The notes under the pieces: generated by a model
Seen by the model: the letters and a program-made list of their open reading frames with translations, nothing else
What the model was told of the DNA's origin: nothing
Database searches by the model: none
Assembly (NCBI RefSeq): GCF_003945595.2
Contig: NW_024105087.1
Span: 1 to 64,000, forward strand
Direction: 5' to 3'
Source of the DNA: Pipra filicauda
Taxonomy: Eukaryota > Chordata > Aves > Passeriformes > Pipridae
DNA length: 64,000 nt
Part shown: piece after piece, positions 1-12,900 of the stretch
Position numbering within the stretch: position 1 is the first letter of the stretch
Layout of the letters: every line of letters starts with the position of its first letter
Program-made: the position numbers and the translations under genes

Positions 1-76
1 TCTTCTCTTCTCTTCTCTTCTCTTCTCTTCTCTTCTCTTCTCTTCTCTTCTCTTTTTTTTTCTTTTCTTTTCTTTC
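1..76. repeat. (TCTTC)n microsatellite with T/C-rich extension
   Basis: Ten perfect copies of the pentamer TCTTC fill positions 1-50. A T run and CTTTT-type units follow to about 76. The tract starts at the window edge, so its true length is unknown. The + strand is pure pyrimidine. Such tracts are common polymorphic microsatellites; no function is implied. Confidence 0.95.
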
Positions 77-3000
77 ACAATCAGGCTTTTATTTTGGTAA
101 CTTTCTTTACTCAGAATATATTTTTTTAAATTCTAGGAGCAGAAGAGGTGAAAGATTAAAGAGAGTTTTTATACTAAAGTTTGAAAGGACTGAACATCCC
201 TGTGTATAGGGGAGAATTTGCAGATATTTTCTTGCTGTGACACTCTTGTTCAGGTGGACTTTCATCATCCAGACTAGTTTCCTTTAGAAATTCAAATGTT
301 GCTTGTTCTGTATGCAGACTTTGATGAGGAAAATTTGCTTAGATAAAATAAAAAGAAAAATTAATTAAGAAATAAATGCATTCTAATTAAAGTGCTCAAT
401 GATATCTTGGGACTATGCAGCATATTATTTTTAATGGCTCGTGATGGTGCAGAATTTTTTCCTCATATTCTTGTGACAAAGAGGTGCAATGATTCTGTAC
501 TTCTGCACACAAAACCAGTGACAAAGGATTCATATAAATACACTGCCATGTGCTTACATCTCTATTCAGTTACTCAGGTAGTTGCATCACAGCCTTGTTT
601 TAGCTTGGCTCAATGAACAGAAGCCAACAGGTGTTGAGTTTCTCTGCAAGTCTGGCAGATTTGTTTTCAGTCAGGTTTTGTCTGTCTTGGAGTCACACAC
701 TTTTTTCTTGGTCCAATTCTAAACCCCTGAAGGTGGGAGTTATATCTTATCTTTAACAGGGGCTCAGGCAGTGTCTGTAGGACTTTGTGTCAGAAGGAGG
801 TCTAGGTACTTCAGCAGCACTAACAATTATTATTAAAGATAATTGATTTCTCTAGACAAGGACTATATTCTGTAAAGAAGCTGGTCCCAGTTGTGGGTGC
901 TGAGTACTTCTGCTATGTGCACCTTCAGTTTAAAATTACACAATAAATTTAAATAAATGTGTGTTTACATGGGATCTTTCAAACTGCTCATCTTTGCCAT
1001 GAATGTACTGGTGCTGATGTCAATAGGACACTCCCCCCAGAATTCAGATAGCTGATACAGGCCAGCGCTACGTGTTTCTGAAAATCCCTGCCTTATAATC
1101 CATTTATTTGAATGAATCCATTTCCTTTGAAAATGGAAAACTAAACAGGAATTTTAGAGGCATAATGCTACTGTCATCACAAATCTTGCACACTTAGCAA
1201 ATATCTTCCAACCCAAAGAGTATAAATATGCTCAGGCTATACATGGAGCACTTGGAAATCCTCATTAACAAATGAATGCATCAGTGAATTCTGCTTAGCA
1301 GAAAATGTGTTGGCAACTCTGGCATACATCAGTTGCTGAGTTGCTAAGTTGCTGGACAGTTTCTGCAGTTGAGCAGAACGTCAAGACGAATCCCCATTCT
1401 TAGCTATTATCTCATGAGAATTTTAATATCCATTCAAAGAAGCTAGGATGTCACTTTGTGAACACTTATCTGGCAGATCCCAAATCACTGTTTACATATT
1501 TTTGCAAAATAAAGGCCTAAATTAACCCTGCCAGGATAGGTAGACACAGATTTTAGGGACTGGTAAGCACTTGTCCCCAGACCTTGTAGGTCACAAATTT
1601 TCCTCTCTGAACATTGGAAGAAAACTGAGATTTTATATACATGGAAGTAGACAGAATATATGCCCTTATAACCTTTTATTCTGTAGCAGAAGACAAATGA
1701 CCAAAGTAGATAGGAATAAAACTACACATTAAAGGAGCAAGAATAACAGTAATACTAACTGTGTAAAACCATGTGTAAACCTCCATATTATATGCAACAG
1801 ATATTGCCCTGTTTCTGTTTTACATTTACATTGCATAGGCTCCTGGATTCAAGCAGTACCTGGGAAAAAAAGACTGCCAAAACAAGAGTTATCTGCCAGA
1901 GAAACAAGAGAAGGTTGCCAGTGGATAGCTGCAGGTGTTTGTCTAAAATCAGAGGAGGAGTGGAGGAAAAATTTGGGAAAGGCAAGAGATTCATATGCTG
2001 TGACCTACCACAGTAGAGAGTCTAGCAAAAATTCACCTAAAATGTGGAAAAGGGAAATACATTTGGTGAGTGGAAAATAGCTGCCAGCTGCAGACTTTCA
2101 GATTGAGTTTTAAGTATTGCTGAGAGTACATTGCTCAGATGTTAACTGAATCTTCCGGGCACAAAATTTCATTTAGCACGTTGCATTAAAGTGCTGCGGC
2201 TTTCTGCAAGAGCGGCAAAGTTTCTTACAGAGGCTTGTGTGTTACACCCATCATGATATCTGGTAAGTTTTTACATAATCTGACATGCATCTCTCAGATT
2301 ATTCCTCCTTCCAGTGAGGCAACCACATGTGCATAATTAATGGATAAATTTTATATTCTCTTGGCTTTTATTTCTTTTTTTACTTCCCTTATTAGATCAA
2401 GAGCAAATTTAGAAATAGCTAGGAAGTAATGTTTTTTCTCTACAAGTCTTAACCAAAAGCAATTTATGTTGCTTTCATAGCCAATTGCAATTGAAATACA
2501 TGAGTTTTTTGCCATAAACCTGATGTACTTTGATTAAAAATATGATGAGTGCAAGTTTCCATTTAATTTAAAAGATATTTTTATAGGGAAAAAAAATTCC
2601 TCACACGATTCCTTACCGAAATTGAAAAAAATTTAGTTTCTTACTATAATACAGATGTACCACAGTATTTTTCACCCTGAAGGACTTCAGACTTAGAAAT
2701 CAGGCATTACTCGGAAGTAGCTTGGGAAATATCTAACAGTATACAAAAGGCAGATGAGTTCAGGTTAGAAATATAATCTTTCAAATGATATGAAAGAGGA
2801 TATTTTAGTATAGGAATATTGCTTCAGTTGAAACCTCAACCTGGGCACAGGCTTACATCTTAACTGAAGGTGAATTCTAATTGTTTAACATGACAAAATC
2901 CTTTTTTCTGATAGTCAGCAAGTAGGTGTGAAGATGGGCATTAATAGGGCTGTTCCCCTGTCATTCAGAAATGTGCAAAATCTTATAAATTTGTCCCTTT

Positions 3001-5194
3001 AAATGGGTACCAGAAGGGTTAAATATCAATTAAATAACTTTGAGAGAGTCAGAATGGTTAAAAAAACAAAACCTGTTTGTATCTGAATTTTAAATGCATG
3101 ATGAAGCACTGACGGATATTCTATTAGGGTTTGGGAGATTTTTTAACCTTTTTTTTGTGTAACTGAGAAAATCTGACAAGAATTTTAGTTGGAAAGTTTT
3201 CAGAGGCCTGTTAATTCACTGCTCTGTTCATCCATGCCTTTTGTGTGCAGCTGCAGAGCATTATTGTGTCAAATGTATTAAAATGAGGCACTGATTTAGT
3301 TAGAGAAACTCTACAGGAACTGATGAAAGCAATCTCTTGAAAAATGAGGGAAATATGTTTCTCCAGAGCTCTTAAAAGGGATATTTGGACAATGCACCAA
3401 GCAATTTAGAAACCCAAAAGAAAACCCACAAAGCAGTTGGTTCTTACTGCCGAGATAGTTATCCCTCCATAATGCCATAACTCAATACTCTTTTCTCATT
3501 CAGAATCGATTAGTGTGTGTTTAACCTTAAGTCTGAGTTTAGGCCTTGCTGATTTCACTGGGAGTTAAATCCACACTTAAGTTTACAGCAAACATGAGAA
3601 ATACAAATGCCATTTTGAGATATGGAAGAGGGTGTATGAAGTAAGTACACCTATTGGGCTTGAAAATATTATCCTTGAACTACAGGAAACCTGAACTTTC
3701 ACAGGTATGTAGGAACCTTTGATCCTAACAAAATCACTGGGAATTAGACATTTAAATACCTCTTGAGAACCAGAACAACACAGTGATAAGGTATTTAGGT
3801 AGCTAATGGTGTACTCCACATTGCCTATTAGGATTTTTAAGCTTGGTAATGTACATAGTTTCAGCTGGTTTAAAAAAACCGCAAACATTGCAATTCAACG
3901 AGTCACATTCTTTCTAGCAACAATAATGTTGTCGCATTATGAATGCTTTTGTATTGAAAGTGTCCAATTCAAGTAACTATCGTATGATTTGTATTAATAA
4001 CAAGTTGCACATCTGTTCATTGTAGCTTCATTTGGATTAATGGAATGTGAGACACTGCAATACTTTGATTAGCCTCTTCTCTTTGTTGTGTGATCTGACA
4101 AAATTGCAGATCATTTGAAAAAAAAAAAATAACATCTGCATGTCTAGTCTTCATGGTCTGTAGTAGAGCACTGCAACAGTGCTTTAGCTGAGCATACATG
4201 ATCATACCTTGAGGAAACAGTAGGGAGGGACAGCACTGCAGTTAGCAGGTATCTAGCTTTTACAGGCAAGCACCCAGAGCCCAGTGAGTTTCGGCACATG
4301 TGTATTAAATCTCTGGAGTTTTGGTGTCTCACATGGATCCTACGTATTATCCTGATTGCAATCAAAATGTGAACAGAAGGCCATAGTACCCTCTTCTCTC
4401 CTTCTTCCTTCCTCACCAGCTACTATAAATGTGAAGGTTGCCCTAACAGGCAGTCTTGTATCTGCCATCTCTGAAGTTCAAAGGAAGGCAGAGGTCCACA
4501 TGGCTTCAGGCATCCTCATGCCTCTCTGCAATCCTCTACCCACAGCTTTCTTTCCCCTGAAGGGTTAAAGTCCCTTACATTCTTGACTTAACTTCCTATA
4601 GGCACAAAAAGTTTTACTTGTCAATATAAATAACTCAACCCTCTTAAAATCCTGTTAAATGCTTTTCCTCAACAATTTCCTGTGGCATTGAAATCCATGG
4701 ACTGATAATATGATGCTTTAAGACACTTTCCCTTCTGTTCATTTCACATTTTCTGCCTGTCAATTTAATCAAGTTTCCTCTTGTAACTGTGTTATGGGTC
4801 TGGGACTGGCTGTGGGGGAGTATAAGACCTCTTTCCCCTAACTTTTTATTATTTTGAGTGGATGTTCTTATAGACTAAATAAACTTGTTTATTTTAATTG
4901 CTTTCAATCTTTAATCTCTCTTTCACTTTTTTTATACCCTGTCCATGCAAAGCTTTACTGTCTGTGGCACACTGGAGCTTGGAGTTGAGACAGACTACCC
5001 TATGTACAGTATAAAGGGGAAAAAAAGGTATCACCAAATTATAAAGTCCTAGTCTGTTCCAATATTTCTTTTAGCAATCCTTGCAATTTTTATTATTTTT
5101 CCCAATCACTTCCTTGTTCTAAAATCTCAGCAGCACACCAGCCTGCTCACGACAAGTGCTAGATCTGTTCCTGAAATACTCTAGGTAATTTAGA
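77..5194. other. AT-rich non-coding stretch
   Basis: No supported gene. Open frames here are at most about 100 codons, have no recognisable domain, and overlap on both strands (for example 1771-2016 and 1788-1994). Short A or T runs are scattered throughout. A possible old interspersed repeat relic at about 3690-3830 is listed separately. The rest looks like unique intergenic or intronic DNA. Confidence 0.7.
3690..3830. repeat. Possible relic of an ancient amniote interspersed repeat
   Basis: The phrase around 3735-3770 (an 'ATCACTGGGAATTAGACATTT'-like segment followed by AAATACCTCTTGAGAA) resembles, from memory, an old reptile/bird repeat. That repeat has a core reading roughly AATGGGAATTAGGCACCTAAATACC, followed by TTTGAGAATC. 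A related phrase, TTCACTGGGAGTTAAATCC, lies just upstream near 3554. The match is diverged and short, so this is a suggestion only. Confidence 0.25.
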
Positions 5195-5216
5195 TCTCTA
5201 GGTAATTTGGATCCCA
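5182..5216. repeat. Short tandem duplication, about 17-bp unit
   Basis: Two adjacent copies of a TCTAGGTAATTTRGA-type unit lie side by side: CTAGGTAATTTAGATCT, then CTAGGTAATTTGGATCC. They overlap the left part of the LINE relic at 5195-5345 and probably arose by local slippage. Confidence 0.6.
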
Positions 5217-5345
5217 CCAGAGTGTGAAAAATAATTAGGCTTTTTCTCCCACTCCATATCACTTCACATTTATCTAATTCAAATTGTAGCTTCCACCTCA
5301 CTGCGATGCTGATAGGTTTGCTCAGTCCTGTTTGAGCTCAGATAC
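5195..5345 (-). mobile_element. Old CR1/L2-like LINE fragment (reverse-transcriptase C-terminal part)
   Basis: Read on the minus strand, codons from about 5301 leftwards give RWKLQFELDKCEVIWSGRKS. This matches the conserved region after the catalytic core of CR1/L2-clade reverse transcriptases, where W-x-L-x-F-N-x-D-K-C-x-V-x-x-x-G-R is typical. Upstream residues (L-S-x-x-x-x-A-x-x-W) also fit weakly. The remaining frame is not recognisable, and no start, tail or target-site duplication is visible. It is a decayed, non-functional piece. The evidence is a protein-level motif seen by eye. Confidence 0.5.
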
Positions 5346-8300
5346 CAGCTACCCCAGTTGCTCTAGTTTTGTTAACACTGAATTAACAGTGCCTTTATTC
5401 ACTTCCTAGAGGTAGAGCTAAAGTGATGATATAGCTAGTTTCAGATCCTATAAGCCAGGGTGTTAGGTACATATTTGACCTACAATTTGCCTCACATAAA
5501 ACATCCAATATATATATATAACCCTTACTTGTCACACAAGATAAATTTGTTACAATCAGTGTACCTAGGGAAGAACCTGCAAAGTTGCTGGGTGTTTGTT
5601 TGTTTGTTTGTTTTAACATTTCCAATTTATTTATTTTATTAATTTTTGCTAGTAGAACCATGACAGGATAGTTTGTAGGTCTCCAAGTCCTCTTTGGCTT
5701 AGTCATGGAATCAGGTCTTCTTTTGCACTTCTTTATCAAAAATTTTCACAAGGATTCTTTGAAGCTATAAAAAAAGTTGTGTTTGGGTTAGAGGAAAAAA
5801 GGGATGATAGGTAATGCATGGACTAGGAGTGTATGCTTCATTTCTGTATTAACCGGGTAAAGCATGGATTTTTTAACTAAGTTTTTTTTCAGAATTTGAA
5901 TTCATTGGAGCTTGAATTTAAAATATCAGCTGGTAGGTGCATATGAATCAAAAGTGAATGTAATGGTCAAATGAATAAAAGTGTTGCAAAAGCACCTGTC
6001 TCAGTATATCTCACATTGGCTGTTACCATAGCATCTAAACATTAATGACGTAGCAACACCTGCAGCTGGTACTACCTTTGAGAATAATTCTAAATTCTTT
6101 GATAAGAAACTTCTGAATTTTATATTAACAGGCTTTCTAGCCATTTCTACTAGTACCCACCTACCTTTTCTTGCTTGTGTTCTGCAGATTTTTACACAGA
6201 CCTGACAGGATTTTGTAGTCAACAATAAGAGAAGCACCAAAGATGTAGCCAGTTTTCATTCTGGGGTTATTGCCACTACTGCATGGCCTGCATGAAATGT
6301 ATGCTCACCAGGTTGTTCAAAGTGCAGCAAGTAACCTAATACAATGTAGTACTCAGTTAATTGCCTGAGGTACAAATAGTGTCATATTCACTGTTAATGA
6401 ACTGAAGTGCCTTGTTGTGTTAGCAGTTTGATCATTGCTAGAGACATAAAGTAGCAAAATTTGTTTGTAGTTAGCAGTGTGATGATCTTTCATTTTTCAT
6501 CACCATGAAGATCTCTATACTTGTCTAATCGACAAGTATACTGAGACAATCAACAGCTTATCAGCTACTTTCATGTTTTCTGTTGGTGTATGTAAATAAT
6601 ACACTCTTTTTCTATAAAACATTGAATGTGGAACAGTATAATTTTTCCGCTTTGAATATTACTGGTATTTAGTAAGCACTTGGTGCAGATTAGGTTGAGT
6701 GAGGTTACTTTGATGTTGTTACCTTCAGAGCATCTCAGGTTTTTAGAGAAATGGTGATTGGGAAAAATCATGATCTGCTGAGATGGATTGAGGTAGATTA
6801 TATGACCTTCGAAAGCCTCCCAGTTCCTAGGTTTACATGTTTTTCTTCAGCTCATCTTCCATTGAAAGTAAAACAGTCAGGGGTTTTTGTCTTTTTTAAT
6901 AAGGAAAATCTAAAAATATATAGTTTAGGCATATGGGATACTGTCTTAACCTGCAGTAGGCCTGAAATGGGCAAAAAGGGCTACTGGGCAATGCTTCGGT
7001 CAGTCAAACTGTACAGACAAGATAACAGGGCAGAGCTAGACAGCATGTAGGGTAGAATTTTGTAGGAATCAGGCTGCCATAATCTGTCATGTATAATGGC
7101 ATGGTGATTGAGCTGCTTGTGCTTAGATGCCCATTCATTTCACTCTGTCCTGCGAGACCATTAGAAGAGGAAGCTCTTGGCTGGGAAGCTGCTGAAATAG
7201 TAATAGTTGAGCCAAGGCTGAAAGAACAGGGATTCATAGCCTGGATGTAAGAATGAGCAGGAAACTTATACTGTCCTAGTTTGACTCTAGCCTCTGTAAA
7301 GTAAGAGAAATTCAACAGTCCCGTTCCAGTAATTGAAGCAAGACCATCTGGATAGAGACTGACTCCCAAACACCAGTGCCAGCTCACACATCTTTAGTAA
7401 ATATTTGTGGATGGATTGCTCAGCTCATCCAAGAGTTCTATTGGAAACATTCACTTTCCTGGAACTATAGGAATTGCTGAGCCTAGGGAATTTACTTCCA
7501 TATATTGTGAGCGTGTTTTTCTTCAGTCCTCCTTCTGGTGAACTTTTGAGAGTTGAGAGCTTTTTTAGTCAGAAATTATGGAGGAATTGCCCTTTCTTAC
7601 CTTACACTTGGATTTTGGAGAAATATCACAATTAAACATTTTCATGCCAATGGATTGGAAAAGGAAATCTGTAAACCTCACACTGTGAAGGAGTAACAGT
7701 TCATTTTTTTTGAAGAAGCTCACTGGAAAGGGAATGTCTGATAAGGAAACCAAGTCCTTATATTAACTATAGGCAGCTAAGGAAGTACCATGGATATCTT
7801 CAAATGATACTTCCCACCTGCTTTACACAGAATGGCATGGTTCTGCCTCTGCAGGTAGATGACTCTCTCCATAGGCTATAGAAGGAGCCTGATTGACAAG
7901 CCTAGCTGAAATACCACTTTGGGCTGCTAGAGTAACCACTTTAGGATAAGAATGACCATTGAAATATTCAACATAAAAAAGTATTTTTCTGAAAACAATC
8001 CTTAGCAGTGCTTAAAACACAGTCCTTAAATAGTGATTAAGCCAACAGAGAAAGAAAGATCTATAATGCCTTGATCCACAAAGTCCACATTGATCAGGCT
8101 GATGGAACTTGAAGAAGATGGTACGCCTCCTGGCATCTTATGTAGCATCTCCTCCTGCAACTAAGAGTTCCTATACTCTCCACAGGAATCCATCAAAGGA
8201 AACCTTCCATTCCCACTCATTGCACTTACTGCCCTCCCCAGTGTGTGCTCACAAAGGGGCTTGCTTGCTGCAGGGCAGAGCAGACTTCCTTCATAAACCA

Positions 8301-9855
8301 CACAACCTAATCCCAACTTCACCAGGACCAGCCTAATTTTGACATATTTTACCTGTTCACACCCCAACACTCCACATCATGGAAGCCTCCAAGACTACCC
8401 TGAGTATATACAGCATGGAGACTAATCCTCAGAAAGTCAAATCAGTCAACTCCTTTTCGTTCTCACACATAACTTCACTTTTTGTATCTGACAGTGTAGG
8501 CACAGCTGCATCACACGGAGGATTTTGCAGTGTGTCAGTTTTGTAATGGCCCACTCTGAAAAAGATATTTTAAATGTCTATTCCACTGTGCTTCTGCTTA
8601 TACTTAGGTTGTACCTTGAACTATATAAATGACACCTTTATCTTCTAAGGTCTTTCTTTGCAGTCCACTACAAATGCAATATGTGTCCCCCTGCCTACAG
8701 GCATCTCCTTCAACAGCCCTCCAACCTTCAGTGTGGATCTTTTCTAAACTTATCCCTAAACAGCACTCTTATGGACCAATACATATAAACAGACCCATAA
8801 CAGATGAACATCAAATGTAAAAACTGCCAGCACATCTTTTTAACTGTTACAATACTTTGTTCTCCACTGGACCATTATAAGACCTGGAGCTTACGTATCC
8901 CATGTGTAACATACTTTAACAAGCACATCAAACATCCACAAGAAAATCACATGTGTGAAACCAAACAGCCAATAAAAACCAGAATGAGCAAATAATTGAT
9001 GAAAAACAGACACACTCAAAGATCTGAGAAAGAATATTTCTCACAAAAACTTTCATTTCATTTTTGCCTTTTCAGTTCTTATCCTCAAGGGACACCTGTG
9101 AAATACTTTCAAAATAAGTACCTGGGAACTAAAGTTCATAATGCCATTGGTAATAATGAATTGAGTAGAGATATACTAAGTTTTATAGCACATATGACTT
9201 TTTGTTTCCATGACCATTAATTCTTGCAAGCCCAATTGTTTATAAATCGGATAGATTTCCCCCTTCCTTTTCTCACAGGATGTAGATATCTTGTCATCTG
9301 TTCTGTTGCAGGTGTAATTCCTCTGTTCCTGAGGTACCTGCTGCATTTTCTCTCAAATGATCTAGCTGATTAACAAATTCAAAGTGTTTTTTTCTCAGCT
9401 TGTATGTAACTCCTAAGACCTCTGCTTTTCTTTCAACCCTGAAGAACTTCTATGCTTGAAAGTTTGTCTGTTTTGACCATAGTAATTGAAAAACCCACTG
9501 AAAAAACCAACCTCCTTCTCTTTCAAATCTTGCCTGGCTTAGGAAACACACATACTATTTTAGAGTCAATTTTATAAGGTAAATCCTATACTCTAAAAGA
9601 CTGGAGATTTTTAATCTGCTTGGATGCACAACAAAAAAGGAAAAAAAATTCTATCCTTTGAAGTAGGGACATTCACATCTTACTCCACTAGTTGAAACAG
9701 GGCTCAAATATAGTTATCAAGTTGATGTTTATACTACTCTCCAAAAGGCTAAGGGAGATAAACTTCTCTGATTTTTACCTCTTGTTTTCTTATGTGGATT
9801 TTATAAATCAGGAGAGACCATATTTGAAGGATGCAATTTAACGTATGCAAATCAA
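5346..9855. other. AT-rich non-coding stretch
   Basis: No supported gene or recognisable mobile element. The longest frame, 7004-7387 on the minus strand (127 codons), has no known domain. A (GTTT)n tract at about 5591-5613 and a perfect hairpin at 6516-6540 are the only simple structures noted. Confidence 0.65.
6516..6540. repeat. Perfect 10-bp inverted repeat with 5-base loop
   Basis: TATACTTGTC and GACAAGTATA are exact reverse complements separated by TAATC. The sequence could form a small hairpin, but one such stem is close to what chance allows in 64 kb. No role is inferred. Confidence 0.9.
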
Positions 9856-9915
9856 AGGATCACAGTATAATCAGGGTTGGAAGGCACCTCTGGAGATCAG
9901 CTGACCCAACCCCCA
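9856..9915 (-). mobile_element. CR1 LINE 3'-tail fragment
   Basis: The + strand reads ATCACAG..AATCAGGGTTGGAAGGCACCTCTGGAGATCA and then CCCAACCCCC. This is the reverse complement of a CR1 3' end (GGTTGGACTAGATGATCTCC-type tail ending in octamers). Only about 60 bp remain. This version, with 'acctctggagatca', points to a different and probably older CR1 subfamily than the fragments at 38.7 or 42.2 kb. Confidence 0.65.
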
Positions 9916-12900
9916 ATCTTTTAAAAGCTCAAATGTATGCAAAAAGTATTGTATAAATATAACACAGTGTTAATCAGTCAAAACATTCAAAGAGCTTTTA
10001 GTAATCAGAAAATACATTTCTTCCCTTTGCAAATATTTCTGAATAGAAAAGTAATTTGTTAAAATGGATAAAGTACTCTGTGGCCTATGCTTTTAAATAG
10101 AATGAAAATTCATAGTTTTTCCAGTGGTTGCACTTATTTGCTTGTTTCTGTTCCATCTTAGCCTTTCTTCTCTGTGGTTTGTTTAGTGACTGGAAAACAG
10201 TCCAATATGATTGACTTGATGTTGTTGTAATGGGTTGGGTAAACTATATTTTGATTCTCTGTATGTTTTGTGGCTGGCAGATGTTCACAACATTTGTCTG
10301 AAGCAGGTGTTGATGCAAAGGCAGGTCTATCTGTTAGTTACTGTTTATATGGGGATATTGGTGTTGGCCTTGTTGATAGCATTGGTTGCAGGTTTCGAGA
10401 TTTGAGGCTTGACAGAGAAGTGTTTTCCTGTCTCTGGGGAGCAGAAAAAGCCCAAGGCTCCATAGTGGAAATGCTCTGTCTTGTGCCTTTATAAAAATGC
10501 TTTTCCTGTCTGCATTTACCTCTGTAGAGCTATTTGTCTGAATGATTTGTTGGTGCTTAAGGAGCAGGCCAGTGTATAATGTTGTCTAATGTCATCAATT
10601 TTCTACATTTCAAACACATTTGGATAAACTTTTCAGGGAATAAATATAACACCAAAGCCCAGCAGTTGCAGCTTAAATCACTTGTATACAATGTGGTCTA
10701 TTCTTTCTTAATGTATCTGCACTTGCTGTGAGGGAATTGGGTTAAATTTTCAACAGAGAAAGTACGTTGCATTACATTTACAAGTTTCACAGCCTTGGGC
10801 ATAGGAGAATTGGAATTGAAATACTTTTTCCCCTCCATATCTCCTGCATTTACTGCTCTTCTGAGAAAAAAAGAATACCATTAATTCAGGCAGTAATAAG
10901 TGTTGTTAGTTGGCACATCCAAGTCCAGAACATCAAAAAGATGAGCAACATATAAATCCTCCTGCCCTTAAATATGGTAAAATTTAAAACATCCCTGAAC
11001 TGTGCACTTCACCAGCTGATGGCTGTGATGATTCAGAGCAACCATATGTCAGGGAGAGAGCTGAATGTTGAAGCAGGAGGCTTAATTTTCTAAGCTTAAG
11101 AAGGGATGTCAAATATTCACTAAAATAAATAAATAAGTAGATAAATTACTATTGGAAACTGCCTGAGTTCAAGAGAGGAACTGTGTTTTGAGTTGGCTAC
11201 ATGCACAGGCATATCATACAAACACACCCAGTGTTTTTCAAATGCTCTATTCATCTGCTCTTTTGAGCAGCCGGTTGAACACATTGGATGTATAAATATG
11301 CTGCTCTTCAAAGTTGTCTGTCTTGTGCTTATGATTCTAGCAACAATAACATGTGCTGGTTTGTTGTTGTAGGGTTACCTCAGGTGCAGTGGTAAATCAA
11401 GTGGATTTTGTGTCCCATTTGGGATTTTTGTGCATAGGGAGGAATCGCTGATGTTATTTCACGGAGACACTAGAATAGAATATTACTATGCCTCTTAATT
11501 TAGACACAGCCTTTGCTGGTTTAAGATTACAGTGTCCCTTTCAGAGTACTTTACTGACACAGCAATTTCTGGGCTGTTCTGTGGTCAGCTAGCTAGTAAA
11601 AATGCTAGGCAAAGCCTTTGGCATTTTGTCGGCAAACAAGAGACAGACATTTCCAGCTCGTAAGAGTAATCAGGAAGAAGAGATTAGCCTTATTCCTTTG
11701 ATGCCTGATTTGAACTTTAGAAGAGTCCTGTCCATTCAACATCCATTTTACAAAATAGCACTGGAGTTATCTATAATCTCATGAGGAGCTATAGTCCTTC
11801 TTATTAACGATGTCGCTTTATGGAAAAAGCCTAGATGTACCTCTTTGCAATGTCACTGAGTCCTTTTAGCACACCTTGTACAACACTGAATCACATTGAT
11901 ATTGCTGAAAGGGAGTGAGGTGGCAGAAATTTTGCTAATTTCTGCAGTCAGGGAGCACGCTCCCTGAGCCTGCAGACCATCCCTAAAAGCACTCCTCTTC
12001 CTGCTAGTTACATAGAAGTCATGACAAGGAACAGCACACTTCCTGCTTTCTCCCTGAAACGAAGAATATTTTGTGTGATTATCCAAAAATATTTACAGAC
12101 ACCCATAACTTTTTAATTGCAGATCATTACTTCTTTTCTCAAACCAAAAGCAAAATTTTAGTTTTGGTTGATTGTTTGTTTCACAAGGCTGTTGTATGGA
12201 CCAAAACTTCTGTATTAGAAGGAGTGTACTCAAAGGAAACTGAAGATTTCTGTTATGTTTTAATTGCTGAAATGTCCCCTGCTAATGTAGGCTCATGTAT
12301 ACTATGGACCTCTTGAGCTGCAGGAAGCTTTTTGTTGGAATTAATTTGGGATCCTTGGGGCATTTTGAGAAGCTCCTGTGATCTAAAGCCTCTACTTTTC
12401 ATTTCTGCACAGCATGTGCGTGGCATTTGCTACCATAAAGAGGTCAAAGTAAGTCAGTAACTGTGGGGGAGAGACTTGCTGACAACAGCAGTCATGAAAC
12501 CAACTTCCCCTGTTCTGGGTCCCTTACCCTCACAGAACAAACTCATACAAAGAAGAGGCAGACTGGTTTGTTCTTCTCTCAGAGAGCCATTGAACATGAA
12601 ACGAACTCCTAGTGCCATGGAAAAGTCACAGCCAGCACAACTGTTATCAAGGGATAATGGTCTTTTTGTAGTCAGCAATGGGCTCAGTGCTGTATTTGCT
12701 GACTGTGAGCCACAGAGTATAAGGCATGGTAAGCCTACAGCACTACCCAGGGCCTGCAAACAGAGGAATGAACCTATGACCCTCCCTCTCTTCACAGCTA
12801 CAGAAAAGCCATCTTTCTCATGTAAATGTCCCTCTTTTGTTTCCCGGTGTTAGCAGCAATGATGTCATATATTCAACCATCTCTTATTTTCCAAAGTGTA

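Noticed and set aside
7004..7387. 127-codon open frame, minus strand
   Set aside because: No recognisable domain or convincing initiation context; not supported by neighbouring exons or codon pattern.
12454..12853. Overlapping 113- and 125-codon frames on opposite strands
   Set aside because: Both strands are open over the same DNA, neither has a known motif, and no splice structure can be built.
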